NCBI GenBank assembly: GCA_018712785.1 | Contig: DVGK01000061.1 | Coordinates: forward strand, 1 to 64,000 | From: Candidatus Choladousia intestinavium | GTDB lineage: Bacteria > Bacillota > Clostridia > Lachnospirales > Lachnospiraceae | Direction: 5' to 3' | Length of the DNA: 64,000 bases | Part shown: piece after piece, positions 37,377 through 46,327 of the stretch | Numbering within the stretch: position 1 is the stretch's first letter | Layout: each line of letters starts with the position of its first letter | Program-made: the position numbers and the translations under genes | The notes under the pieces: model-generated | Seen by the model: the letters and a program-made list of their open reading frames with translations, nothing else | Databases searched by the model: none | Told to the model about the DNA's origin: nothing

Positions 37377-39112
37377 TACAGCATCCTGTTAATCATTTCA
37401 AGAACCTGCGCTCCCAGAGCCTCAGATTTCGCATCCGCATCCTCCAGGGAGGTTCCTTTGATTCCATAGTAGAATTTTACCTTGGGCTCTGTACCGGAGG
37501 GTCTTACACAAAGCCATGCATCGTCCGTCAGATCATAGTAAAGCACGTTGGATGAGGGAAGACCGGTAGGCTTCACCTCTCCGGTGTCTGTATTCCGGAT
37601 CGTGTCCGCTTTGTAATCCCTTACAGCGGTCACAGTATAATCTCCGATCTTGGCCGGAGGATTCTTCCGGAGAGTATCCATGATCTCCTGAATCTTCTGG
37701 AGTCCTTCGATTCCCTTCAGGGTAATGGACTTAATATCATCCTTATAGTAGCCGTATCTCTCATAGAGCTCAATCATGGCATCCCACAGGGTTTTTCCCT
37801 GAGCCTTATAGAAGGCGGCTGCCTCTGCCAGAGCCATGGAGGCTACGATGGCGTCTTTATCGCGGGCGTGCGTGCCAATGAGACATCCATAGCTTTCCTC
37901 AAATCCGAAAAGATATGTGCCCTTCCCGCTCTTTTCAAAATTCAGGATCTGCTGTCCGATATACTTAAATCCTGTAAGCACCTCGATTAAGCCTGTCCCG
38001 TAGTATTTCGCGATGGCGTCTGCCATATTGGTGGTTACAATCGTCTTAATCAGCACTCCGTCCTCAGGAAGCCCCTGAAGCGCTTTCTTCTGGCCGATCT
38101 CATAGTCTGCCAGAAGGCATCCGGACATATTTCCGGTCAGAGTATGGTATTCTCCCGTCCTACTGTCCTTCACTCTCACACCCAGACGGTCTGCGTCCGG
38201 ATCCGTGGCCAGCACCAGATCCGCGTCGATCTCCTTTGCCAGCTTCAGCCCCAGTTCAAAAGCTTCGTCCGCTTCCGGGTTCGGATAGCTTACTGTGGGG
38301 AAATCTCCGTCAGGAAGTTCCTGCTCCTTTACTACATGCACGTTCTCGAATCCAAGCTCGGAGAGAACCCGTCTCACCGGAATATTTCCGGTTCCGTGGA
38401 GGGGTGTGTATACAATATTCAGATTCTTGCTCTCAGCAGCGATGGCCTCCGGATGAAGCACCAGGCTCTTCAGCTCTCCGATAAAAGCATCATCCACTTT
38501 GTCCCCGATCACTTCATACAGCCCTGCTTCTATGGCCGCGGCCTTATCCATGGTTTTCGCCGCCGTATATCCCGGCACCTTCTTCACCTCGGCCATAATT
38601 CCCGTATCGTGAGGCGGAGTAATCTGAGCGCCGTCCTCCCAGTATACCTTATAGCCATTGTATTCCGGCGGATTATGGCTGGCTGTAATATTAATGCCTG
38701 CCGTGCAGCCAAGCATACGAACCGCGAAAGAAAGCTCCGGCGTGGGGCGAAGGGATTCAAATACATACGCCTTAATTCCGTTGGCTGCCAGGCAAAGAGC
38801 CGCAAAATCCGCGAACTCCGGCGACATGTGCCTGGAATCATAGGCAATCGCCACTCCCCGATCCTTCCTGCCCAAGGAGAGAATGTAATTGGCCAGTCCC
38901 TGGGTGGCTCTCTGCACCACATACTGGTTCATCCGGTTCGTGCCCGCGCCGATAATCCCTCTCAGGCCCGCGGTTCCAAACTCCAGCTCCGTGTAAAACC
39001 GTTCCCGGATCTCTCCTTCATCCTCAGCGATCCCCCGAAGCTCCTCTTTGGTGGCCTCGTCAAAATACGGATCCTCCAGCCATTCTTCGTACGCTTTCCT
39101 ATAGTTCTCCAT
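37376..39112 (-). CDS. Phosphoglucomutase/phosphomannomutase
   Basis: TAGINITASHNPPEYNGYKVYWEDGAQI; DPDADRLGVRVKD; VRPSGTEPKVKFY. Confidence 0.95.
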   Translation of the reverse strand: MENYRKAYEEWLEDPYFDEATKEELRGIAEDEGEIRERFYTELEFGTAGLRGIIGAGTNRMNQYVVQRATQGLANYILSLGRKDRGVAIAYDSRHMSPEFADFAALCLAANGIKAYVFESLRPTPELSFAVRMLGCTAGINITASHNPPEYNGYKVYWEDGAQITPPHDTGIMAEVKKVPGYTAAKTMDKAAAIEAGLYEVIGDKVDDAFIGELKSLVLHPEAIAAESKNLNIVYTPLHGTGNIPVRRVLSELGFENVHVVKEQELPDGDFPTVSYPNPEADEAFELGLKLAKEIDADLVLATDPDADRLGVRVKDSRTGEYHTLTGNMSGCLLADYEIGQKKALQGLPEDGVLIKTIVTTNMADAIAKYYGTGLIEVLTGFKYIGQQILNFEKSGKGTYLFGFEESYGCLIGTHARDKDAIVASMALAEAAAFYKAQGKTLWDAMIELYERYGYYKDDIKSITLKGIEGLQKIQEIMDTLRKNPPAKIGDYTVTAVRDYKADTIRNTDTGEVKPTGLPSSNVLYYDLTDDAWLCVRPSGTEPKVKFYYGIKGTSLEDADAKSEALGAQVLEMINRML

Positions 39113-39215
39113 TTTTCACCCTCCTGTTACGTGTTTTATCAACGATATAGGTAATTATATACTATCCAGTGAAAAAAGAAAACCGCAATTCCCGTATTTC
39201 AGTAAAAATTTGTCA

Positions 39216-40394
39216 TCAGTGATGGAACAGGCGGATTCCCGTAAACGCCATGGCCATTCCGTATTTATTGCAGGTATCGATCACATCCTGGTCTCTCACA
39301 GAACCTCCCGGCTGGGCGATATAGCACACGCCGCTCTTGCGGGCTCTCTCAATGTTGTCGCTGAAGGGGAAGAAAGCGTCGGAGCCCAGCGTCACCTCTG
39401 TCATCCCGGAAAGCCATTCCTTTTTCTCTTCTTCTGTAAATACATCCGGCTTCCTGGTAAAGACCTTTTCCCAGGCGCCGTCTGCCAGGACGTCCATATA
39501 CTCCGCTCCGATATATACATCAATGGCATTGTCCCTTTCCGCCCGGGTAATATTCTCCGCGAAGGGAAGCTCCATCACCTTTGGGCACTGACGCAGATAC
39601 CAGTTGTCCGCTTTCTGCCCTGCCAGACGGGTGCAGTGGACTCTGGACTGCTGGCCGGCTCCGATTCCGATGGCCTGTCCGTCCTTTACATAGCATACAG
39701 AATTAGACTGGGTATACTTCAGCGTAATCAGGGCAATCTTAAGATCCCGGAGGGCTTCGGAAGAAACCTCTTTCTTCTCCGTGACAAAGTTAGAAAGGAG
39801 GGCGTCATCAATTTTCAGATCCTGGCGTCCCTGCTCAAAGGTGATTCCGTACACCTGCTTGTGCTCCAGGGCCTCCGGCACATAAGCCTCATCAATCTGG
39901 ATTACGTTATAATTTCCTTTCTTCTTCTGCTTCAGGAGCTCCAGAGCTTCCTCTGTATAGCCGGGAGCAATCACGCCGTCGGAAACCTCGCGTTTAATCA
40001 GCATGGCCGTATCCCTGTCGCACACATCGGACAGAGCGATAAAATCTCCGAAGGAAGACATTCTGTCAGCCCCTCTGGCTCTGGCGTAAGCGCAGGCCAG
40101 GGGAGAAAGCTCTCCCAGATCGTCCACCCAGTAAATCTTCGCCAGTGTCTCAGTAAGAGGAAGTCCCACTGCCGCCCCCGCCGGTGAAACGTGTTTGAAA
40201 GAAGTAGCTGCCGGAAGCCCCGTTGCCTCTTTCAGCTCTTTTACAAGCTGCCAGCCGTTAAATGCGTCGAGAAAATTAATATATCCCGGCTTTCCGGAGA
40301 GAACCTTGATAGGAAGCTCGCTTCCATCCGCCATATAAATGCGGGAAGGCTTCTGATTGGGATTGCATCCATATTTTAACTGTAATTCTTTCAT
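39216..40394 (-). CDS. Stand-alone phosphoribosylaminoimidazolecarboxamide formyltransferase (PurH C-terminal-domain homologue)
   Basis: MKELQLKYGCNPNQKPSR..., TSFKHVSPAGAAVG, TLKYTQSNSVCYVKDGQAIGIGAGQQSRVHCTRLA, GSDAFFPFSDNIERA. Confidence 0.92.
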   Translation of the reverse strand: MKELQLKYGCNPNQKPSRIYMADGSELPIKVLSGKPGYINFLDAFNGWQLVKELKEATGLPAATSFKHVSPAGAAVGLPLTETLAKIYWVDDLGELSPLACAYARARGADRMSSFGDFIALSDVCDRDTAMLIKREVSDGVIAPGYTEEALELLKQKKKGNYNVIQIDEAYVPEALEHKQVYGITFEQGRQDLKIDDALLSNFVTEKKEVSSEALRDLKIALITLKYTQSNSVCYVKDGQAIGIGAGQQSRVHCTRLAGQKADNWYLRQCPKVMELPFAENITRAERDNAIDVYIGAEYMDVLADGAWEKVFTRKPDVFTEEEKKEWLSGMTEVTLGSDAFFPFSDNIERARKSGVCYIAQPGGSVRDQDVIDTCNKYGMAMAFTGIRLFHH

Positions 40395-40407
40395 TCCTGT
40401 TCTCCTC

Positions 40408-41121
40408 TCACTGATTCTTATTCACGATCTTCGTTTCACAATCTCCTGATGCCAGGTCGATATATCTCACAAACAGAGAAACCTTATTTTCTTCATTCAG
40501 GCTTTCCCAGAGCATTTTCGTAAAGTCCCCGCAGTCATCCGGAATATCCACAAGCTTCGGCTCCCCCTCAAAGCTTGGAAGGGGATTGCCGTCTCCCTGA
40601 TAGGTATGGATAAAGCGCCCTTCGCCGGGCTGGGGAGCATCATAGGAGAATGTATACCGCAAACACTCGTCCGGATTGCCGTTGCTGCTTTTCAGAATCG
40701 ACATTTCATAGGAGCACGCTCCATTTTCCACTGTAAGCACTGCGGAAATCCTGGGCGTATAGTTGGGAGCGTCCGGCTCAAATTTCCGGCTTTCAAGAGA
40801 GCCGGCAAAGCTTTTTCCCTGGCTCACCCCTTCATATACGGTATCCGTCTGATCTCCATTGGTCACAATGGTCTGATTGCCCAGAACGCGAACCGGGGCA
40901 TAGATAATCAGGCTCGGGTCTGTCAGCTTGGAGGGGTCGTAGGCCTGGGTCCGGATTCCCTGTCCATCCTCTACGAATATACGGTTTCTGCTGTTCTCGC
41001 TTCTCCCCATAATGAAATATGCCGCCACAGCCTTCCTGCCATCCCTGCTTCTTCCGATCACAATCCCTCTTCCCGGATAGCTGATTTCCTGCAGTTCCTT
41101 TTCCAAAGAAATTTTGTTCAT
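40408..41121 (-). CDS. IMP cyclohydrolase, PurO-like family
   Basis: LEKELQEISYPGRGIVIGRSRDGRKAVAAYFIMGRSENSRNRIF...YDPSKLTDPSLIIYAPVRVLGNQTIVTNGDQTDTV; adjacent to AICARFT; ATG at 41121. Confidence 0.85.
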   Translation of the reverse strand: MNKISLEKELQEISYPGRGIVIGRSRDGRKAVAAYFIMGRSENSRNRIFVEDGQGIRTQAYDPSKLTDPSLIIYAPVRVLGNQTIVTNGDQTDTVYEGVSQGKSFAGSLESRKFEPDAPNYTPRISAVLTVENGACSYEMSILKSSNGNPDECLRYTFSYDAPQPGEGRFIHTYQGDGNPLPSFEGEPKLVDIPDDCGDFTKMLWESLNEENKVSLFVRYIDLASGDCETKIVNKNQ

Positions 41122-41389
41122 CTGCACTTCTCCTTTCCTTTCCGCGCCATTTCTTCTCGCCCTGAAGGCTGTTTTTCTGACAATAGCAAAAAAGACCAGC
41201 CTCCGGACACTCTCTTTTGCCCAGACGGTCGGCCTCTCACATTCTGCACTTCCTGTGGTCATTTCCACTTCCGTCAGTCATGCAGCTGTCTACACCATAT
41301 CATTCTTTTTGTAAAAAATCAATCCCTAATTTTACCGCTGATGCCATTCCTTGCAGCCTCGCGGAATCCTTTGGCGGTAAAATCCGGTC

Positions 41390-41839
41390 TCAAAAAATCC
41401 ACATGCTCCACAGCAGAACTGCCATCATACAGGTCAGCGCAGCCGCAGGCCCTTTCCTCCGGTCCATTTCAAAGGCCAGAAGCCCCATACACGGAAGAAT
41501 CAGCAGAGCCGCCGGGGTCAGGCTTCCGCCCCTTCCCTGATAATAGCAGATCCAGGCTGCGTAATATCCGCATCCGCATGCCAGCGCGAAACCATCCCTC
41601 CAATTCAGCTCTCTCTTTTCCCCCGCATATCCTCTGTTTTTTAAAAGAGAGACTGTCAAAAAGCACAGAAGGCCGAGAATCAGCGTGCCCGCTTCCAGTA
41701 TTGCGCCGTGATTCTGTTCACTCAGAGCAGCTGCCGAAGCCGTCGCCGCCAGCCAGAGAAGAACCGGAGCCAAAAACAGAAGCCCGAGAACGCATCCCCA
41801 TAGATCAAATTCCCACGTGTATTTTTTGTTCCATCCCAT
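41390..41839 (-). CDS. Small multi-pass membrane protein, hypothetical
   Basis: 149 aa with 4-5 hydrophobic segments. Confidence 0.5.
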   Translation of the reverse strand: MGWNKKYTWEFDLWGCVLGLLFLAPVLLWLAATASAAALSEQNHGAILEAGTLILGLLCFLTVSLLKNRGYAGEKRELNWRDGFALACGCGYYAAWICYYQGRGGSLTPAALLILPCMGLLAFEMDRRKGPAAALTCMMAVLLWSMWIF

Positions 41840-42089
41840 ACTTCCTGTTCACCCTTTCATCCGTATACGGATCCTCTGCCCGCGAGTGTGTCAGCACATG
41901 AATTTCCCGCGGCAGTACAGCCGGCAGGCGGATAAGTAAAGCTGTGCAGATTTGCCTGCCGCAGCTCGTTTATCCTCCTGCCGCCGAGGAACCGCTCTGT
42001 ATTTTCAGTAGTATAGGACAATTTTTTCTCCGGTGAAATCTGTTTTCTGTGAAAAACAGATAAAATCCCGGTAAAAATCATGAGATATG

Positions 42090-43742
42090 TCAGATCATCC
42101 GGTACCTCTGCAGACAGGCCAGAATCTCCTGGGCGCGCACTGCCGCCGGGGCGCCGGCTCCGTAATTTCTGGGAACCATGGAAAGCAGCCCGTCTTTTCG
42201 GATCTTCTCTTCTGCCAGAGCTGCCAGCTCCGCGGCCGTCCGCTTTCCGTTGGCCGCCCGCTCTAAAAGCCAGGGTATAATGTAAGCCAGGGCCGCCGTC
42301 TGAGTCTCGTCCACGATCTGCTCCAGATATCTTAGATCCACTTCTGTCTTGTCAAAGCTTAAGGTGTCCCATCCATGAACCCGGGCCTTCTCAATTCGCC
42401 GGGCGGTAACCGGCTTCTTTACCCAGGTCCGTTTTTCCGCCTTGCCCTCTGTCACTTCTTCCGCCAGAGCACGGGCCTTCTCTGTCACATCCTTTGCCAC
42501 ATAGCAGTCCATCTGAATCACTGTATCCGCCACAGACAGATAAGCTCCTGAGCTTCCCGCCACCAGTACGGTAGAGATGCCCAGATCCTGATACAGGCTG
42601 CGGATAAAGCGGATAAAAGGAGTAATTGGCTCCTTTTTATCCTCCACCAGCCGGGCCATCCGGTCATCCCGGACCATAAAGTTGGTAGCGGATGTGTCCT
42701 CATCAATCAAAAGCACCCGGCTGCCGCTGGCCAGAGCCTCCACCGTGTTGGCTGCCTGAGAGGTGCTGCCGCTGGCATTCTCCGTCACAAAATTTCTGGT
42801 ATCTGTGCCGCTGGGGAGATTGCTGATGAACATGGAAATATCCACCTGATGGATGCATCTTCCCTCTTCTGCCCGAAGCTTGAAGGCTGTCTCATCGGTA
42901 ATGACATATTCCCGTCCATCTCCCTGGATGTGGTTGTATACGCCCCGCTCCACAGCCTTCAGGAGGGTAGATTTCCCGTGATAGCCTCCTCCTACGATCA
43001 CCGTTATGCCCTTTTTTATCCCCATGCCTCTTAAGGGTCCCCGGTGAGGCAGATTCAAGGTCACCGCCGTACTCTCCGGGCTCTTAAAGGGAACCGCGCC
43101 CTTCATGGGTCTCTGGGAAATCCCGCTCTCTCTTGGCAGAACAGAACCGTCCGCCACGAAAGCGGCCAGCCCCTGCTTTTTTAACTCTTCCCGGATATAC
43201 TGCTGGTCGTCCGCCAGGGCAATGATCCCGTCCAGCTCCTTTTTCATCCCAGGCCCGAAGACAAAGGTCCTCCTGGCCGCCTCCGGAAGAAAGCCAAATA
43301 AAATCTGTTCCAGTTCTCCTGCGGCAATGGTTCTTCCATAGGCAGGGAAGCCCACTTCCAGACGCGCCTCCACTGTCCCGTCAGACAGAAGCACCGCTGT
43401 GCGCTCCAGCACCTCCTGCCCGGTCCGGCAGGCCGTAACCATTCCGCTCTTTCCGGAACCTCTGCGCTCCTGCCCTCCGCTTCTTAAATTTCTGTGAAGC
43501 CGCCGCAGAAGATAGTCTTCCGCGGCCATTTTCCTGTGGCGGCTTGCAAAATATTCCTCCGGAATGCTGTTTTTGTACAGCAGCCGCACCCTGGAGGGAG
43601 TGGCGAAGGGATCCCCCTGCACATGGTCGATGCACAGTATGTACGTTCCGAAATTATATTCCCCCTCCAGTATCTTATAGGCTTTATATCCTTTATGGTC
43701 GATCTGTTTCAGCTGTCTTTTTAATTCATCCTGGGTCTTCAT
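42090..43742 (-). CDS. ABC-class P-loop ATPase
   Basis: IVGGGYHGKSTLLKAVERGVYNHIQGDGREYVIT; GSRVLLIDEDTSATNFMVRD; VLVAGSSGAYLSVADTVIQMD; stand-alone, no permease. Confidence 0.88.
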   Translation of the reverse strand: MKTQDELKRQLKQIDHKGYKAYKILEGEYNFGTYILCIDHVQGDPFATPSRVRLLYKNSIPEEYFASRHRKMAAEDYLLRRLHRNLRSGGQERRGSGKSGMVTACRTGQEVLERTAVLLSDGTVEARLEVGFPAYGRTIAAGELEQILFGFLPEAARRTFVFGPGMKKELDGIIALADDQQYIREELKKQGLAAFVADGSVLPRESGISQRPMKGAVPFKSPESTAVTLNLPHRGPLRGMGIKKGITVIVGGGYHGKSTLLKAVERGVYNHIQGDGREYVITDETAFKLRAEEGRCIHQVDISMFISNLPSGTDTRNFVTENASGSTSQAANTVEALASGSRVLLIDEDTSATNFMVRDDRMARLVEDKKEPITPFIRFIRSLYQDLGISTVLVAGSSGAYLSVADTVIQMDCYVAKDVTEKARALAEEVTEGKAEKRTWVKKPVTARRIEKARVHGWDTLSFDKTEVDLRYLEQIVDETQTAALAYIIPWLLERAANGKRTAAELAALAEEKIRKDGLLSMVPRNYGAGAPAAVRAQEILACLQRYRMI

Positions 43743-43788
43743 ACTCTTTCCGTCCTTCTATTCCTTCCGTCCTTTCCTTTCCGGGCTG

Positions 43789-44751
43789 TCAGCTTCCCCA
43801 CTCCCGGCGAATCCGGTCCAAAAGCTCCATTACATACAGGGTATGCTTATGGGGCATCTCCGGGCATTCCAGTCTGCCCTCCTCCAGAGCGCGCTTACAG
43901 GAAAGCACCTCGTATTCGTAGCCTGTGATCTGTTCCGGCCGCTCAATGGTTTCTACCAGACGGTACTCATTGTCATAAATCCGGAACCGCTCAAAATTAT
44001 TGATATTGTCTACCTCCAGGTAGCCCTCGGTGCCGTAAATCACGCCCCGGCGTTCTGTCACAGCCTGCATAGTGGAAAACAGCCCCGCAGAAACACCGCC
44101 TGGATAGATAAAATTCAGAAATTCCTGTTTGTCTACGCCCGTGTCATGGCGAACCATGGAGGTGGAAATCTCCTGAATCTCATCGCCCAAAACCCAGGTG
44201 GCAAAATTGATGGTATATACCCCAAGATCCAGCAGCGCCCCTCCGGCCAGCTCCGGCCGTATCATTCGCTCTACCTGCATCAGGGAATACCCCAGGTTTG
44301 CCGTAAGTCCCACAATCTTCCCGATTCTTCCCTGTGTCAGAAGCTCTTTCAGCTTAAAGGACATGGGCATATACCGTACCCACATGGCTTCCGTGATAAA
44401 GACTCCCTTCTCGGCAGCCAGCCGAATCAGCGCTTTTGCCTCTGCTGCGTTTTCTGTAAAGGCCTTCTCGCACAGCACCGGCCTTCCGTGCTCAATGCAA
44501 AGCTTCGCGTGCTGATAGTGATGGGAATGGGGCGTTGCCACATAGATCAAATCCACATTTTCATCTGCCGCCAGATCCTCGTAGCTTCCGTATGCTCTCT
44601 CGGCTCCGTATGTATCCGCGAACTTTCTTGCTTTTTCATAGCTTCTGGCGGCCACCGCGTACAGGGTTACCTCCTCCATCTCTCTCACTGTGCCTGCCAT
44701 AGTTGCCGCGATTCCTCCGGCTCCCAAAATACCTAACCTTAACTTCTCCAT
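43789..44751 (-). CDS. Gfo/Idh/MocA family oxidoreductase
   Basis: LRLGILGAGGIAATMAGTVREM; DLIYVATPHSHHYQHAKLCIEHGRPVLCEKAFT. Confidence 0.93.
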   Translation of the reverse strand: MEKLRLGILGAGGIAATMAGTVREMEEVTLYAVAARSYEKARKFADTYGAERAYGSYEDLAADENVDLIYVATPHSHHYQHAKLCIEHGRPVLCEKAFTENAAEAKALIRLAAEKGVFITEAMWVRYMPMSFKLKELLTQGRIGKIVGLTANLGYSLMQVERMIRPELAGGALLDLGVYTINFATWVLGDEIQEISTSMVRHDTGVDKQEFLNFIYPGGVSAGLFSTMQAVTERRGVIYGTEGYLEVDNINNFERFRIYDNEYRLVETIERPEQITGYEYEVLSCKRALEEGRLECPEMPHKHTLYVMELLDRIRREWGS

Positions 44752-44848
44752 CTTATATCCTCCCGAATACTGTCATTGACTACTACTGGAAAGTCTAACG
44801 TATATTTTCAAGAAATGCAAGATAAAAAGGGGCAGGCGTGTCAGCACA

Positions 44849-45271
44849 CTAACCTTTCCCCCATCTCATAAAAAAAAGATACAGACTTCCCGCCGTCTTC
44901 CCTGCCGCCAGAGAAAGAACCAGAAGCACAGTTCCTTTCGTGATTCCAAGTCTCCGGCTGAATACCGGAAATACGTTGGCCAGTTCGGCCAGAGCCAGAA
45001 TCCATCCGCCCACAAAGGTTCCCATAAACAGTCCGCAGATCCCCAGGCCCGCCGCCCCTAAAGGCAGCTTTAGCTTTGGAAACAGTGTCATGCCGGTGCC
45101 CCAGAGGGCTCCCAGAAGGATAGCCTTTTCATACAGAGAAATTCTGTCGGCGGTCCGTGAGATGCCCGCGAATCTGACAATAATTTCCAGTCCGGTCATC
45201 AAAGCCACCACTCCTCCGGAAATCAGCACTCCGGAAGAGAGGCCGATTACAGCAAGCAGTACATTTCCCAC
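44849..45271 (-). CDS. spoVAB: Stage V sporulation protein AB
   Basis: Membrane protein LSSGVLISGGVVALMTGLEIIVRFAGISRTA...VFSRRLGITKG; directly follows spoVAA. Confidence 0.85.
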   Translation of the reverse strand: MGNVLLAVIGLSSGVLISGGVVALMTGLEIIVRFAGISRTADRISLYEKAILLGALWGTGMTLFPKLKLPLGAAGLGICGLFMGTFVGGWILALAELANVFPVFSRRLGITKGTVLLVLSLAAGKTAGSLYLFFMRWGKG

Positions 45272-45273
45272 GT

Positions 45274-45906
45274 TCAGCCCTCCTGTCCTTTTCCTTTCAT
45301 TTCTCTTCCCTCCGCCTCAATCAGGGTTGTATCCACTTCATCCTCATACGTCCTCATCTCCACTTCCAGAGGCGACGGGTCTGTGGTCCGCTTCTTTCTG
45401 GAGAAATGGTTAAAATATACTAAAATTCCGATCCCGACTCCCAGCGAGTACGTAACTTCCAATACTGTAAAGCCATCTGACGCTTCTCCCGTAAACTGCC
45501 TGTAAAGCTGGCCAAAAAGATTTGTAATGCCGATATCATTATTAAAAGCCATAATGGAAAAAGCAGCTCCGAAAAAAGACAGGAAGCTGACCAGCACGGT
45601 TTTGCACCAGCTCCATGCTTCTGAAGTCTTTTTTGTCTTTTCCATAGTCAGAATAAAGTCGGACTCTCCCAGATTGCACACTTCCAGACCCGGCAGCTCC
45701 TGCTGGACTGTCTCTATGACGTCCGTTACAGAAAAAACGTATCTTCCGGGGCCCCGGATTTCACTGGTGGGAAGCTTAATGGTTTTCGCCCGGTTTTCCA
45801 CGGTCTTCTCCCGGCAGAGAACCGTGGCCACATCCTTCAGGCTTACCGGAGTGCTGTGGATGCGGATATTTCTGTCTATCTTCAGGTACAGCGTCTCATC
45901 TTTCAT
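45274..45906 (-). CDS. spoVAA: Stage V sporulation protein AA
   Basis: MKDETLYLKIDRNIRIHSTPVSLKDVATVLC...IMAFNNDIGITNLFGQLYRQFTG...YSLGVGIGILVYFNHFSRKK; start at 45906. Confidence 0.87.
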   Translation of the reverse strand: MKDETLYLKIDRNIRIHSTPVSLKDVATVLCREKTVENRAKTIKLPTSEIRGPGRYVFSVTDVIETVQQELPGLEVCNLGESDFILTMEKTKKTSEAWSWCKTVLVSFLSFFGAAFSIMAFNNDIGITNLFGQLYRQFTGEASDGFTVLEVTYSLGVGIGILVYFNHFSRKKRTTDPSPLEVEMRTYEDEVDTTLIEAEGREMKGKGQEG

Positions 45907-46054
45907 TCCATCCTGCCTCCTCATACCGCACCAGTACAGCGTCGTCCGCCGGCCGGGCAGGTTCTCTGACGAAATACCAGGCCGCTCCGGCCAGGAGAAC
46001 CGCAAGGAGCAAAAGGAGAATGCATTTCGCCATTCTATTCCGGTTCAGAATCAT
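45896..46054 (-). CDS. Unlisted 52-aa single-TM small protein, overlapping the spoVAA start
   Basis: Hand translation MILNRNRMAKCILLLLLAVLLAGAAWYFVREPARPADDAVLVRYEEAGWNER*; AAGGG-type RBS; stop overlaps spoVAA ATG. Confidence 0.55.
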   Translation of the reverse strand: MILNRNRMAKCILLLLLAVLLAGAAWYFVREPARPADDAVLVRYEEAGWNER

Positions 46055-46170
46055 CACACCCTTTCTGCTTCTTAGTGTGACCCTTTTTCTCCCTGTTTAT
46101 CCCTCAGAATCCGGAAAATTCAGAATTTGAAAAAGACTGCCGCAGTGTTCCTGCCGCACGCGCATCAAAA

Positions 46171-46198
46171 GGCCTGTACCGCCGCTGCAGTACAGGCC
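46171..46198 (-). terminator. Probable terminator of ldh
   Basis: GGCCTGTAC...GTACAGGCC 9-bp stem followed by TTTTG on minus strand. Confidence 0.65.
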
Positions 46199-46248
46199 CT
46201 TCAAAATTACAGACATATTGTATTCCGTTTTTCATCTGCAGGATATCT

Positions 46249-46327
46249 GAATATCCCGGTAAAATTTCAGTGCTGCGGATTACCTCTGAATATCCGCAAT
46301 TAGATTTCGATGCTGCGGATTACCTCT
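46249..46327 (-). repeat. Imperfect ~40-bp tandem duplication covering the ldh 3' end and the downstream sequence
   Basis: Minus strand: AGAGGTAATCCGCAGCATCGAAATCTAATTGCGGATATTC then AGAGGTAATCCGCAGCACTGAAATTTTACCGGGATATTC. Confidence 0.85.

Noticed and set aside
38144-39154. 336-aa + strand ORF
   Set aside because: Antisense to the well-supported phosphoglucomutase gene; no domain signature.
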